Part shown: in pieces, positions 36,370 through 46,442 of the stretch
Layout: the number at the start of each line of letters is the position of its first letter
Numbering within the stretch: position 1 is the stretch's first letter
Assembly: GCF_964031245.1 (NCBI RefSeq)
Contig: NZ_OZ035017.1
Coordinates: forward strand, 1,209,402-1,273,401
Direction: 5' to 3'
DNA from: Rickettsiella endosymbiont of Miltochrista miniata
Lineage (GTDB): Bacteria > Pseudomonadota > Gammaproteobacteria > Diplorickettsiales > Diplorickettsiaceae
DNA: 64,000 nt
Notes under the pieces: generated by a model
Databases searched by the model: none
Told to the model about the DNA's origin: nothing
Seen by the model: only the letters and a program-made list of their open reading frames with translations
Position numbers and translations under genes: made by a program

Positions 36370-39300
36370 ATGCAATTCACTGAACTGTTTATCCGCAAAC
36401 CCGTATTAAGTATTGTTTTATGCTTGTTCATTTTGCTAGTCGGCGTTAAAGCATTCTTATCATTACCGATACGGTTATACCCTTCCATATCCCCTTCTGT
36501 CATTAACATACAAACCACTTATCCGGGCGCCCCTGCACAATTAATGGAAAGTTTTGTTACTACCCCTCTAGAAAGTGCTTTAGGCGGTATCGAAGGAATC
36601 GATCTTATGCATTCTTCAAGCAAACAAAATACTAGCCAGATCACTTTGCAATTTAAGCTCGGTTATGATCTAACCAAAGCTATGACCAATGTCAGTAACG
36701 CGATTGCGTCTATACGCAAACAATTACCTAAAGCAGTTTTAGATCCAGTCATTAATACCAAAGATCCGGACGCAGATCCAACGCTTTTCATTTCATTTGC
36801 TAGTAATACGCTGAGTCCTCCTGCCATTAACGATTATCTAACTCGAGTTATCCAACCACAATTACAAACTATTCCTGGCGTTAGCCAAGCACAAATATTT
36901 GGTGGTAACCACTATGCTTTACGAATTTGGCTTGATCCGATAAAAATGGCTGCCCATCAAATAACAGCTAGCGATATTATGACCGCTTTACAGCAAAATA
37001 ATATTCAATCGGCTTCAGGGTCACTGATTACTCCTAATCAAATCATTAATATCAATACCAATACCGATATACATACAGCAGCCGAATTAAATCATTTAGT
37101 TATTCGCAAGCAAAATAATTATTTAGTGCGCTTATCCGACGTCGGAGTGGCGGTTCTCGGTGTAGAGTCGGACGAAAGCAGTGCCGCGGTTAACGGGAAT
37201 AAACAATCAGTCATTATGGGTATCGTGCCTCTTAGCACCGCAAATCCCTTAGATGTTTCCAAAGCAGTAATAGCGCTGTTACCCGGATTAGAAAAAGCGG
37301 CTCCAACGGATGTAAAAATTCATTTAGTTTGGAATGCTGCAAAATTTATCGCTGCATCCTTACATGATGTAAAAAAAACTATTTTTGAAGCCTGCTTATT
37401 TGTATTTACCATCATCTTTTTATTCTTAGCTAATTTTCGTGCAGGTTTAATCCCTTTTGTCACTATTCCTTTATCATTAATGGGCGTGTGTGTCGCTATG
37501 CTGGCCTTAGGTTATACATTAAATGTATTAACGTTTTTAGCCTGGGTGTTGGGTATTGGTTTAGTCGTCGATGATGCGATTGTAGTGTTAGAAAATATTC
37601 ACCGTCATATCGGTTTAGGAAAAACGCCGGAAAACGCAGCTATTATCGGCACTAAAGAAATTGGCTTTGCCATCATTGCCATGACATTAACCTTAGCGGC
37701 TGTTTATACGCCGATTGGTTTTATCAATGATATGACCGGCTTATTATTTCGTGAATTTGCTTTTACTTTGGCCGCAGCCGTCATTATTTCAGGTTTTATT
37801 GCTTTAACACTTTCTCCGATGATGTGCGCTAAGCTTTTAAAACATGAACAGCAAGCTTCTCGCTTTAGCCTAAAAGTCGATCTTTTTTTTCATATAACGA
37901 TAACTGCTTATAAAAAATATTTACTTTTGGCAATAACCCATCGAAAAACCATGTTAGGTATCGGCCTAATAATTTATTTTGTGTGTTTTGGATTATTTAA
38001 AACCTTACCTAGTGAGTTGGCTCCACAAGAAGATCAAGGCCTTATCATCAGTGCAGCAACTGGACCTACATCGGCTAACCTAGCTTATATGGAAAAGTAT
38101 ATGGCTAAAATTCAAGCCATCTATAAATCCACACCCGAGATAGATACTTATATTACTTTAATAGGAATGCCTATCACCAATAACGCACTCTCCTTTTTAA
38201 TTTTAAAACCTTGGCAGGAACGAAGTAAAACTACTACCGATATTATTCAAACTTTATTTAAGCGTTTTTGGGGAATTAGTGGTCTACAAGCATTCCCATT
38301 TAATCCGCATGCCTTGCCTGGCGCTACTGGGCATGCTCCTTTGATGTTTGTACTTAAAAGTACCGACAGCTATGATAGCTTAAATCAATTTAGCAAAAAA
38401 TTACAATTAGCCATTACACAAAATAACCCGCATATTTTAGGCCTACAATCCGATCTGAAAATTGATGCTAATCAAATCCAAATTAATATTGATAGAGATA
38501 AAGCTAATTTATTAGGCATTGCTATGAGTGATATAGCGAATAGTTTGAATAGTCTGATTGGTGCGCCACAAGCAAGCCTAGTTAATTGGGATGGTCGTAG
38601 TTATCAAGTAATTCCTCAACTAAATCGAAATTATATGACGACTGACCAACAGCTAAAACTCATTAATGTGCGTGGACAAAATAACAAACTGATTCCTTTA
38701 GCTAATTTCGTCAATGTACAAAATTCATTTACGCCTTTAAGTCTCAATCATTTTCAGCAATTACGCGCCGTTACGTTTAGTGCTAATCTTACTCCTGGTT
38801 ATACCATCGGTGATGCTGTTAAGTATTTAACACAATTGACGAATAAAATTCTTCCTCATAACGTGCAAATTGATTTTAGAGGGGAAACACGTCAATTCAT
38901 GCAAGCCGGAAATAGTATGCAACAAACCTTTTTGTTTGCGCTGTTATTTATCTTTCTAGTCCTTGCTGCCCAATTTGAAAGCTTTCGTGCGCCTTTTATT
39001 ATCCTCATTGCTGTACCTTTATCTTTAACCGGAGCATTATTTGCACTGCATTGCGTGGGCGGAAGTTTAAATATTTACACACAAATTGGATTAATTACTT
39101 TAATTGGACTGATTACTAAACATGGTATCTTAATTGTAGAATTTGCCAGACAATTACAAAAAAATCTGCATATTTCTGTACAAGAAGCTGTCATCGAAGC
39201 CGCTGCATTACGTTTACGTCCTATTTTCATGACCACAGCAACTATGTTGTTAGCAGCCGTTCCACTGGCATTGGCCAATGGTCCAGGGGCTCATGCGCGC

Positions 39301-39462
39301 AACCAATTGGGTTGGGTTATTTTAGGAGGAATGTCAATCGGTACACTTTTTACCTTATTTATTTTGCCAGTCGTCTATACTTTGATTTATCATTCTAAAT
39401 TAAGTCCTGATAAAATTATTGAACCAGAAGACAAAACCGAAGCAGTCATTGCAAGCGAGTAA
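36370..39462 (+). CDS. RND family (HAE-type) multidrug efflux pump
   Basis: 1030 residues with 12 membrane segments and two large periplasmic loops. RND signatures: RKPVLSIVLCLFILLVG, LPIRLYPSISPSVINIQTTYPGA, the proton-relay Asp pair in LGIGLVVDDAIVVLENIHRH, and GLITLIGLITKHGILIVEFA. Forms a tripartite drug/proton antiporter with the preceding adaptor. Substrate not predictable. Confidence 0.93.
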   Translation: MQFTELFIRKPVLSIVLCLFILLVGVKAFLSLPIRLYPSISPSVINIQTTYPGAPAQLMESFVTTPLESALGGIEGIDLMHSSSKQNTSQITLQFKLGYDLTKAMTNVSNAIASIRKQLPKAVLDPVINTKDPDADPTLFISFASNTLSPPAINDYLTRVIQPQLQTIPGVSQAQIFGGNHYALRIWLDPIKMAAHQITASDIMTALQQNNIQSASGSLITPNQIININTNTDIHTAAELNHLVIRKQNNYLVRLSDVGVAVLGVESDESSAAVNGNKQSVIMGIVPLSTANPLDVSKAVIALLPGLEKAAPTDVKIHLVWNAAKFIAASLHDVKKTIFEACLFVFTIIFLFLANFRAGLIPFVTIPLSLMGVCVAMLALGYTLNVLTFLAWVLGIGLVVDDAIVVLENIHRHIGLGKTPENAAIIGTKEIGFAIIAMTLTLAAVYTPIGFINDMTGLLFREFAFTLAAAVIISGFIALTLSPMMCAKLLKHEQQASRFSLKVDLFFHITITAYKKYLLLAITHRKTMLGIGLIIYFVCFGLFKTLPSELAPQEDQGLIISAATGPTSANLAYMEKYMAKIQAIYKSTPEIDTYITLIGMPITNNALSFLILKPWQERSKTTTDIIQTLFKRFWGISGLQAFPFNPHALPGATGHAPLMFVLKSTDSYDSLNQFSKKLQLAITQNNPHILGLQSDLKIDANQIQINIDRDKANLLGIAMSDIANSLNSLIGAPQASLVNWDGRSYQVIPQLNRNYMTTDQQLKLINVRGQNNKLIPLANFVNVQNSFTPLSLNHFQQLRAVTFSANLTPGYTIGDAVKYLTQLTNKILPHNVQIDFRGETRQFMQAGNSMQQTFLFALLFIFLVLAAQFESFRAPFIILIAVPLSLTGALFALHCVGGSLNIYTQIGLITLIGLITKHGILIVEFARQLQKNLHISVQEAVIEAAALRLRPIFMTTATMLLAAVPLALANGPGAHARNQLGWVILGGMSIGTLFTLFILPVVYTLIYHSKLSPDKIIEPEDKTEAVIASE

Positions 39463-39495
39463 TTATTTTACCGAAATCAACTGAGTTTCTCATCC

Positions 39496-40320
39496 ATGAC
39501 GTCATTAAAATCGATTATCGAAAAAGCTTACCAACATATAAATGAGATTAATGCTGAAACGATTGACGACTCAAGTAAATCAGCCATTTTAGAAGCGATT
39601 GAATTACTCGATAAAGGAAAACTACGCGTTGCAGAAAAAATAGACGATGATTGGATAGTCCATGAATGGTTAAAACAAGCCATTTTATTATCCTTTCGAA
39701 TTCATACCAATAAATTATTTGATGCGGGGTATACGCATTATTTTGACAAAATCCCATTAAAGTATGCTCATTATAAAACAGAAGATTTTGCAAGAGATGG
39801 TTCACCGCGAATTGTACCTAATGCTTGCATTCGCCAAGGTTCCTTCGTAGCAAAAAATACGATATTTATGCCTTCATTCGTTAACATAGGCGCGTATATT
39901 GACGAAGGGACTATGATAGATACTTGGGCCACCGTCGGATCTTGTGCACAAATTGGCAAAAATGTACATTTATCTGGCGGTGTAGGTATTGGTGGAGTAC
40001 TCGAGCCCCTACAAGCCAAGCCAACCATTATTGAAGATAACTGTTTTATAGGCGCCCGCTCAGAGGTGGTAGAAGGCGTAGTGGTTGAAGAAAATAGTGT
40101 CATTGGTATGGGGGTTTTTATAGGCAGTAATACGCCTATTTATAATCGCAACACAGATGAAGTTATCTATGGTCGCGTTCCTGCAGGTTCGGTAGTTCTC
40201 TCAGGGAGTCTACCCTCTAAAACAGGACATTGCCACCTCAACTGTGCCGTCATTATCAAACAAATTGACAACCGAACTCGAGCCAAAGTTGCGATTAATG
40301 AATTACTTAGAGACAGTTAA
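39496..40320 (+). CDS. dapD: 2,3,4,5-tetrahydropyridine-2,6-dicarboxylate N-succinyltransferase
   Basis: 274 residues, usual length. Succinylase step of the diaminopimelate/lysine pathway. Left-handed beta-helix with hexapeptide turns: [60 protein letters not shown] and [16 protein letters not shown]. Shows that the cell makes its own meso-DAP for peptidoglycan. Confidence 0.97.
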   Translation: MTSLKSIIEKAYQHINEINAETIDDSSKSAILEAIELLDKGKLRVAEKIDDDWIVHEWLKQAILLSFRIHTNKLFDAGYTHYFDKIPLKYAHYKTEDFARDGSPRIVPNACIRQGSFVAKNTIFMPSFVNIGAYIDEGTMIDTWATVGSCAQIGKNVHLSGGVGIGGVLEPLQAKPTIIEDNCFIGARSEVVEGVVVEENSVIGMGVFIGSNTPIYNRNTDEVIYGRVPAGSVVLSGSLPSKTGHCHLNCAVIIKQIDNRTRAKVAINELLRDS

Positions 40321-40391
40321 TTTAATTGCAGACATCAAATAACTAACCTACTATTATTGGTATTAAGTTCTAATTTTTTAAGGATTTTCCT

Positions 40392-40868
40392 ATGCGTAAG
40401 AAAACTATTATTACAGCCGTTTTATTAAGCAGCTTATTATCAACCCCCGCTATTATGGCTATGAGCTCGAGTAACCATATAGCGTGTGTCAAAACTAACG
40501 AACAAGAGATTGCCGCACTATTTGATCGCTGGAATGCCTCTCTTAAAAGCAGAAATCCTGTTAGAGTAAATGCTAATTACACAGATAACGCCATATTGTT
40601 GGCAACTATATCCAACAAGCCCAGAGTGAATAGTGCTGAACGGATAGCTTATTTTAAAGACTTTTTAAGTAAACATCCGGTGGGAAAAATCGATTCACGC
40701 ACCATAAAGATAGGGTGTAACAAAGCAATTGATACCGGTTTATATACATTTACTTTAAAAGACGGAAAAAAAGTTCATGCACGTTACACATTCACTTATC
40801 GCTGGGATGGGCACAAATGGTTGATTTCATCACATCATTCTTCTGTGTTACCAGAAGAAGTTAAATAA
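40392..40868 (+). CDS. Small exported SgcJ/NTF2-like protein (DUF4440 type)
   Basis: 158 residues. Signal peptide (MRKKTIITAVLLSSLLSTPA, mature from about residue 24), then an NTF2-like fold resembling calcium/calmodulin kinase II association-domain proteins: EIAALFDRWNASLKSRNPVRV, YTDNAILLATIS, ERIAYFKDFL and ARYTFTYRWDGHKWLISSHHSS. Homologues occur in Legionella and other bacteria; biochemical role unknown. Monocistronic; SD AAGGA upstream. Confidence 0.8.
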   Translation: MRKKTIITAVLLSSLLSTPAIMAMSSSNHIACVKTNEQEIAALFDRWNASLKSRNPVRVNANYTDNAILLATISNKPRVNSAERIAYFKDFLSKHPVGKIDSRTIKIGCNKAIDTGLYTFTLKDGKKVHARYTFTYRWDGHKWLISSHHSSVLPEEVK

Positions 40869-40941
40869 AAATGATTTTAAGAAGAACAAAAAAACCGAGA
40901 TAAACACTTCAAGATATCTATTGGTATCTTAAAGTGTAAAA

Positions 40942-41052
40942 ATACTCTTCGCACTTGACATTGCCTGTGTTGCCGCTCAATTCGCAATCCTCATGTATTT
41001 AAGTTGCTTCATTATCGCGACGCCTTGTCAAAAATCCCATTGCTGCGCGTAT
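40942..41052 (-). repeat. MITE-like interspersed repeat, copy 4
   Basis: 111 bp, shorter than the others, beginning ATACTCTTCGCACTTGACAT and ending GCTGCGCGTAT. About 12 bp of the central part present in other copies are missing. Lies 12 bp from the 3' end of tRNA-Leu. Confidence 0.85.
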
Positions 41053-41063
41053 ACACAAACAGT

Positions 41064-41148
41064 TGGTGCCGAAAGCCGGACTCGAACCGGCACAGCTTGC
41101 GCCACCGCCCCCTCAAGACGGCGTGTCTACCAATTCCACCATTTCGGC
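41064..41148 (-). tRNA. tRNA-Leu (anticodon GAG)
   Basis: 85 nt class II tRNA with long variable arm and encoded CCA. Acceptor GCCGAAA pairs with TTTCGGC. Anticodon loop TTGAGGG gives GAG. It follows secG on the same strand, the same pairing as secG-leuU in E. coli. Confidence 0.97.
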
Positions 41149-41163
41149 AACGATACGAATAAA

Positions 41164-41565
41164 TTAAGAAAATTCAGACGGTAGAGGATACGATTGTTGA
41201 TGGTTTAAAGTTGTTTTTCCTGTACTTTTATTTAAAGATAAATTTTTATTTTCCACATCATGAGTTTTATTAACTTTGGATGGTAATTGCTGAGCCATGC
41301 TAGCTAAATTTTGAATGGGGTCCTTTCTAACTGTGTGTCCAGCTAAATAACCTAAACTAAGACTGGTGACAAAAAATAATAACGCAAGTAGACCGGTTAA
41401 TTTAAGTAAAAAGGAACCTGATCCTTGACTACCAAAGACTGTCTGTGAAGCTGCGCTTCCAAAAGTCGCACCTAATTCAGCACCCTTGCCTTGTTGTATT
41501 AGCACCAAAGCAATCAATGCGATTGAAATAATAACGTGCATTAAAACTAAAAACTGCTGTAACAT
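41164..41565 (-). CDS. secG: Preprotein translocase subunit SecG
   Basis: 133 residues. Two membrane segments (about 5-23 and 54-72) and the SecG loop LIQQGKGAELGATFGSAASQTVFG. A polar 50-residue C-tail. Sits between tpiA and tRNA-Leu, a common gammaproteobacterial arrangement. Confidence 0.95.
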   Translation of the reverse strand: MLQQFLVLMHVIISIALIALVLIQQGKGAELGATFGSAASQTVFGSQGSGSFLLKLTGLLALLFFVTSLSLGYLAGHTVRKDPIQNLASMAQQLPSKVNKTHDVENKNLSLNKSTGKTTLNHQQSYPLPSEFS

Positions 41566-41598
41566 AAATCTTGTGAGTTATTACTAGAATACTAAAAA

Positions 41599-42372
41599 TT
41601 AAACCCTATCACATGCTATTGAAGCAAGTATTCCATAAATACGTGAAAACTCTATGGCATCTAATGATGCTCCGCCAATCAAGCCACCGTCAATATCGGG
41701 CATCCGAAACAAAGCCTCAGCATTGCTGGCTTTAACGCTGCCACCATACAGGATAGGTAATTCTTGCGCAAGATCCGAGCCCAAAAATTTAATTTGCTCA
41801 CGTAAGAATTGGTGCGCCTCTTGCGCTTGCTCGGGTTGGGCTGACAACCCTGTACCAATAGCCCAAACAGGTTCGTAAGCGATAATAGCTCGTTTCAAAA
41901 CATCGTTACCATAATCTACTATTTTCTCTAATTGAGTTTGCAATACACTATAGGTTAGTTTTGCTTCACGTTCAGCTAAGGTCTCTCCGACACAAAGAAT
42001 GGGTGTAAGGCCCGATTTTATAGCTAAATCAAATTTTTTTGCGATTTGTGCATCCGTTTCTCCAAACAAATGCCGGCGTTCTGAGTGGCCAAGCAAAACA
42101 TATCGACAACCAAATTCATACAACATACGCGCCGATATCTCTCCTGTGTAAGGACCTTCTTGCTCAGCCGCCATGTTTTGACCACCCCATTGCAGTTGGG
42201 TGTTTTTTAGTAAAATCTGTGTTTGCTCGAGAAAAACATAAGGAGGACAGACTATCATCTTTACATTAGATTTTTCTTTTTGCTCAAAATCCTTGATGTT
42301 ATCTAATAATTCAGCAACGGAAGTTTTGTTACCGTGCATCTTCCAATTACCGATGATATATTGTTTACGCAT
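41599..42372 (-). CDS. tpiA: Triosephosphate isomerase
   Basis: 257 residues, TIM barrel. GNWKMHGN (Asn/Lys), LLGHSERRHLFGE (catalytic His), AYEPVWAIGTGLSA (catalytic Glu), LPILYGGSVKASNA and GGLIGGASLDA (phosphate loop). Glycolysis. 33 bp upstream of secG. Confidence 0.98.
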   Translation of the reverse strand: MRKQYIIGNWKMHGNKTSVAELLDNIKDFEQKEKSNVKMIVCPPYVFLEQTQILLKNTQLQWGGQNMAAEQEGPYTGEISARMLYEFGCRYVLLGHSERRHLFGETDAQIAKKFDLAIKSGLTPILCVGETLAEREAKLTYSVLQTQLEKIVDYGNDVLKRAIIAYEPVWAIGTGLSAQPEQAQEAHQFLREQIKFLGSDLAQELPILYGGSVKASNAEALFRMPDIDGGLIGGASLDAIEFSRIYGILASIACDRV

Positions 42373-42385
42373 GACGAGATTCCTC

Positions 42386-43705
42386 TTACATACTCACTGT
42401 CAAATAATTGGTGTTTAGTCTAGCATACTCAGCACTAAGCAGATCACTGCTTTCATCAAGAGAAATTTCATCCTCCTTTTGGACAGCATTTCGAAAATTA
42501 GGCCTGTTAAAAAACCGACAATGCGTTTTTATTTGCCTAAGAAATCTTATTATTTTATTACTAGGGGAAGAACGATCTTCTAGTCGTTGTTTTAAATCTT
42601 TTAACTGGATAATCTCTTGGGGTTGCAATCTAGAAAACTCAAACAAATAAACAAAGAAATCTTGCATCAATTGCTGTCGATCGACATAGGAAAGATTTCG
42701 ATCATTCATTAGTAATAAAGGAAGATTATCTAAAATTAGTTCAATTTGTTGGAGGGTAAGCGCAGAAAATATTTTTTTACACCGGCGATTAAAGAAACTG
42801 AACGTTTCACTTAAGTTCTGCGGAGAAGAGCTAAACCTAAAGCGTTTAAAAAAAATATAACGTAAAATGATTATATAACCTTTTGTTTCATTTTCTAACA
42901 GAATAGAGGACAACTTTTCATCATTGATTTTTTCCAATAAACTATCAAGCAACTGGGAATATTGATTGATTTTAAATTGATTTGAATTTTCACCCGCAAA
43001 CACTATCCGTAACCATGTCCCTAAAACACACCAGATGAAACTAAAACCATTAGGCTGCGTCTGGAAAACTAATGTTTCTAAAGCAAAATTTGTTGTTTTA
43101 TCAATTATTTTTTTACTAATAGCACTTAAATAAATAACTTGACTGGGATGTAAAGTTTCATACGCTATGACATACATAAGTTTGTGAATAATATGAAAAC
43201 CTGTATTTTCGCTATTCAAACTTAATTTCGTCATCGTAAGCGCGCTCGCCTTATCAAAAAAAAACTCTATGCTCGCAGCCAGCGCCATCATTCTTTTGCT
43301 ATTTTTATCCGAACTAGCAAAATCATTTAACGTAAATTTTATTAACTCACTTAATATATAATAGGCCCAAGCCATTTGATTCATCTTATTATCAAAGAGT
43401 ATTTGATCGATAGTATCGAATTCTGCTCGCGACATTAACACGTGCAATAATTCAAGTAGACGCTTGCTTTGATCGGTGGTTAAACTCTTATTTTTTACAA
43501 AAATAAGCATGAACATCGGGATCACTGAAAGTTCAAGCTCATTTTTACTTAAGAAGAAGTTTTGTATCCAGCTTGGACGTACTTGCTCGAGGTGTGACTT
43601 AATAATTTCTGGATCGGGAATACAGAGACAATAGCCTTTTTTAAAAAGTAAATCGACTAATATTTTCCGTGTGCCTTTTTGATTGTCTAATCGACTCAGC
43701 AACAT
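42386..43705 (-). CDS. Unknown helical protein, candidate effector
   Basis: 439 residues, almost all alpha-helical, possibly repeat-like (HEAT/ARM-like helices), AT-rich. No family recognised. ATG at 43705 is preferred (AAGGA 5 nt upstream); another ATG lies two codons earlier. The C-terminal 35 residues are acidic then hydroxyl-rich (KEDEISLDESSDLLSAEYAR), resembling the E-block plus tail of Dot/Icm substrates. 13 bp before tpiA, an unusual neighbour for it. No PmrA box in the 95 bp upstream. Confidence 0.7.
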   Translation of the reverse strand: MLLSRLDNQKGTRKILVDLLFKKGYCLCIPDPEIIKSHLEQVRPSWIQNFFLSKNELELSVIPMFMLIFVKNKSLTTDQSKRLLELLHVLMSRAEFDTIDQILFDNKMNQMAWAYYILSELIKFTLNDFASSDKNSKRMMALAASIEFFFDKASALTMTKLSLNSENTGFHIIHKLMYVIAYETLHPSQVIYLSAISKKIIDKTTNFALETLVFQTQPNGFSFIWCVLGTWLRIVFAGENSNQFKINQYSQLLDSLLEKINDEKLSSILLENETKGYIIILRYIFFKRFRFSSSPQNLSETFSFFNRRCKKIFSALTLQQIELILDNLPLLLMNDRNLSYVDRQQLMQDFFVYLFEFSRLQPQEIIQLKDLKQRLEDRSSPSNKIIRFLRQIKTHCRFFNRPNFRNAVQKEDEISLDESSDLLSAEYARLNTNYLTVSM

Positions 43706-43799
43706 AACCATCCTTGTTGTTTTCGTTAAGGCATACTAACTGAGCACAGATTTTTTTGCACACTTGCATCAACAAATTAAATAACGTCGATTAATTAAA

Positions 43800-45059
43800 T
43801 TAATTTCTTAATGAGAGAGACCTGTTTAAACCTTTATCTGGAATAAGCTCTTTTTCCTTCTGAAATGAAAATAAACATAAGCTTGATTCGACTAATGCAT
43901 TTATAGTTGGACTAAAGTTAGCTTTATTAGTTGGTAAGATCCTAGTCGAGGCCACAATAGTAGTAAATATTCCAATTGGAGCGCTGGATATTTCATTTTC
44001 GTTAGTTTGAGTAGACAAAGCTACAGTTTTGTTTGATTTACTATTAAAAAAATCATGTAAACTGCTAATCCTTGCTTTTATCCGAGAAAGAAAGCTAACT
44101 TCAGATTCTACCTCAAATTCTGGAGTATCAAAATCTGTCGTTGTAGGGTTGTCTCTATCTGCTTTAGCAAGACCGATACTACTCATACCAACAAACGTAG
44201 CAACTGCTACGACTGCTGCAGCAATAGTTCCTATCGGTGGAGTGATAAAAATTCCAAGTATCAACCCAGCTCCTATAGCAGTGATTGCTGCAAAAGCTGT
44301 CCACTTTCCCCAATCAATTAAAAATGGAATCATATGATGATTCTGAGATTTATGTTCTTTGATTTTAATCGGTTTAGATTCATGCCATTTTGATTCTTCT
44401 TTTAAATATTTATCAAGTTTGGCACTATTTGCATCTTGTCTAAAAATTTCTCGATAAACATGTTGTTTACCATTTTTATCTGTTCCAAAAAAATAGCACA
44501 TCCCTGCTTTTATTTTTAAATCTATAGCTAATTTAGAGAGTGCTTCTAAAAATTCAGCTGGATTAACATGTGGCTGTTCATTGGTTTGGGCTTTTTTAAT
44601 CTCTTCAATTAAACGTTCTCTTTCCTTCTCGAATAGTTTAAAGAAGTCATGTCCGGCTTTTTCTTCTCCTCTTTTATAAATAATAATAAATCCATGATCA
44701 GCAAGATTGATAGTATCCCCTTCTAACTCATTCAAATGAGGAACTCGTTTTGTAGTAAATGCTGCTGAAATATTTCCGAAAAACCCGTGTACATGGCTAC
44801 TATTCGCTGCGCCTATTATTCGAATATTCTTGTTAGCCTCTTCGGTAATTTTTCCATTATTTGGATCTGAAAAAGTATCAGGATCGCTTGGCTTTAAAAA
44901 ATGTACTTTATCGTTGTCGTCTTTGAAGGGGACTAAAATGGGTGTATCGCTGGTATCAAGCTTGTTGTTTTTCAGCCAATCTTTAGCTGCTTTCAGATCG
45001 AGAAAAACACTAAGTTCATTGACCTCACTATCATATATGGGTGGAGCTATGGAGGGCAT
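43800..45059 (-). CDS. Unknown protein with a central hydrophobic hairpin, candidate effector
   Basis: 419 residues, no family recognised. Soluble N-part (1-240), two adjacent hydrophobic segments (about 250-298: AAITAIGAGLILGIFITPPI, then a Val/Ala-rich stretch), then a polar C-part. No signal peptide. ATG at 45059. Hydrophobic hairpins in otherwise soluble proteins are frequent in effectors that insert in host membranes. The upstream 137 bp are very AT-rich; I see no PmrA box. Confidence 0.68.
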   Translation of the reverse strand: MPSIAPPIYDSEVNELSVFLDLKAAKDWLKNNKLDTSDTPILVPFKDDNDKVHFLKPSDPDTFSDPNNGKITEEANKNIRIIGAANSSHVHGFFGNISAAFTTKRVPHLNELEGDTINLADHGFIIIYKRGEEKAGHDFFKLFEKERERLIEEIKKAQTNEQPHVNPAEFLEALSKLAIDLKIKAGMCYFFGTDKNGKQHVYREIFRQDANSAKLDKYLKEESKWHESKPIKIKEHKSQNHHMIPFLIDWGKWTAFAAITAIGAGLILGIFITPPIGTIAAAVVAVATFVGMSSIGLAKADRDNPTTTDFDTPEFEVESEVSFLSRIKARISSLHDFFNSKSNKTVALSTQTNENEISSAPIGIFTTIVASTRILPTNKANFSPTINALVESSLCLFSFQKEKELIPDKGLNRSLSLRN

Positions 45060-45196
45060 AAAAAACTCTTCTTTTTGTTATTATTTTTTACTTGCAACAG
45101 AATACAAAAAAATATAAAAAAAATCAATTAATAAAAAACTTTCTTTTTAGTTAAATTAGCTAAATACCAAATTAAAATTAACAAATTTATTTTTAT

Positions 45197-46084
45197 TTAT
45201 TTAGTATGATTGTGCTTATTCCAATGTAACTTTGACCGTAAAGTTTCAAAATAATTATAATCTAAAGGATGGATTAAGCGCAGTGCTTTAGCATTTTTTT
45301 GAATACTAATATTGGCACCAACAGGCACTGAAATGCGTTCTTGACCATCACAGCTTAACCAAGGTGCGGCAGTACTATGCGTATCAATATGAATCACAAT
45401 ACGACTTTCTGCCGAAACGACGATAGGTCTTGCGCTTAGCGTATGTGGAAACATCGGGACAAGTACAATAGCATCGAGTTGTGGGTATAAAATCGGACCT
45501 CCGCCAGATAAAGCATAAGCCGTGGATCCAGTTGGTGTCGCCACTATTAAACCATCGGCTTGTTGAGCGCAGACAAATTGGTCATCAATCATGATAGAAA
45601 ATTCGATCATACGCGCCACATTGCCTGGCATTAATACCACTTCATTTAAAGCTAAACCCGCTTGCTGCTTATCTAATTGCATGGCTATCGTGGCATTTAA
45701 TAGAAAACGCCGTTCCTCTTGATAGCTTCCTTCTAAAACTTCACCTATTTTCTTTTCTAAATCTTGAGGATGAATATCGGTAAGAAAACCAAGACGACCG
45801 CGATTGACACCTAACACCGGTGTATCATGTTTTACGGCACTATGGGCTGCATTGATTAGACTCCCATCACCGCCTACCACAATCAGCAGATCAACTTTTT
45901 GTGCCAATTGATCACGTGTGCAAGAAGTAAATTGGCGATTTTTAAAGCAATGTGCCGTTGCTTCTTCGACCAATACTTCATAATGATGGGATTGCAAATA
46001 ATCTAAGACAGCGATAAGTGTATCACTGACATCCTTCATCCCTTGTCTGCCGATCAAACCGATGGTTGTAAAAATTTTGCTCAT
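45197..46084 (-). CDS. nadK: NAD kinase
   Basis: 295 residues. Phosphorylates NAD to NADP. The GGDG motif is in LLIVVGGDGSLINAAH; GVNRGRLGFLTDI, NEVVLMPG, and DGLIVATPTGSTAYALSGGGPI (second nucleotide motif) follow. Usual length and order; ATG at 46084. Starts near the MITE copy at 46120. Confidence 0.96.
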   Translation of the reverse strand: MSKIFTTIGLIGRQGMKDVSDTLIAVLDYLQSHHYEVLVEEATAHCFKNRQFTSCTRDQLAQKVDLLIVVGGDGSLINAAHSAVKHDTPVLGVNRGRLGFLTDIHPQDLEKKIGEVLEGSYQEERRFLLNATIAMQLDKQQAGLALNEVVLMPGNVARMIEFSIMIDDQFVCAQQADGLIVATPTGSTAYALSGGGPILYPQLDAIVLVPMFPHTLSARPIVVSAESRIVIHIDTHSTAAPWLSCDGQERISVPVGANISIQKNAKALRLIHPLDYNYFETLRSKLHWNKHNHTK

Positions 46085-46119
46085 AAGCTTTTATTTCATA
46101 CCGCTAAAACTGAGGCAAT

Positions 46120-46243
46120 ATACTCACAGCAATTGGATTTTTGGCAAGGCGCCGCGAGAATGAAGCAACCGGAATGTATGCAAGATACATGAGGATTGCG
46201 AATTGAACGGCAACACAGTCAAAAATCCAAGTGCGAAGAGTAT
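46120..46243 (+). repeat. MITE-like interspersed repeat, copy 5
   Basis: 124 bp from ATACTCACAGCAATTGGATT to CAAGTGCGAAGAGTAT, nearly identical to the copy at 29641. Flanked by TA on both sides (AATATACTC..GAGTATATA). No gene appears disrupted. Confidence 0.87.
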
Positions 46244-46342
46244 ATATCGTGATCGAAACTATCATGCTAGTCAACTCAGATACTTTGTATATTAGTCGTG
46301 ATTAGCTTTTTTCGTTAAATTTTATTTGGCAGAACCCAAACT

Positions 46343-46372
46343 CTTGAATCCAAGCGGTCGAGCCTCCATAAT
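46343..46372 (+). promoter_or_regulatory. Heat-shock sigma-32 type promoter of grpE-dnaK
   Basis: CTTGAA, 14 bp spacer, then CCTCCATAAT, close to the sigma-32 consensus (CTTGAA, 13-15 bp, CCCCATNT). It lies 50-70 bp before the grpE start and in front of three chaperone genes. Inferred from consensus only. Confidence 0.5.
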
Positions 46373-46442
46373 TTATACATGTGCCTCTATTCTAATATAG
46401 AGTAGCTGTCTCTTTCTTTAAAAAATGGGAGTCCTGTCAGAA

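Larger units (their letters stand above)
46085..46424. other. nadK-grpE divergent spacer
   Basis: 340 bp without a gene. It contains MITE copy 5 (46120-46243) and, close to grpE, a heat-shock type promoter (46343-46372). The remaining sequence shows nothing I can support. Confidence 0.6.

Noticed and set aside
40350-40385. ATTAAG...TTAAGG as a fourth PmrA box before the NTF2-like gene
   Set aside because: Half-sites are 16 bp apart, out of the 11 bp register.
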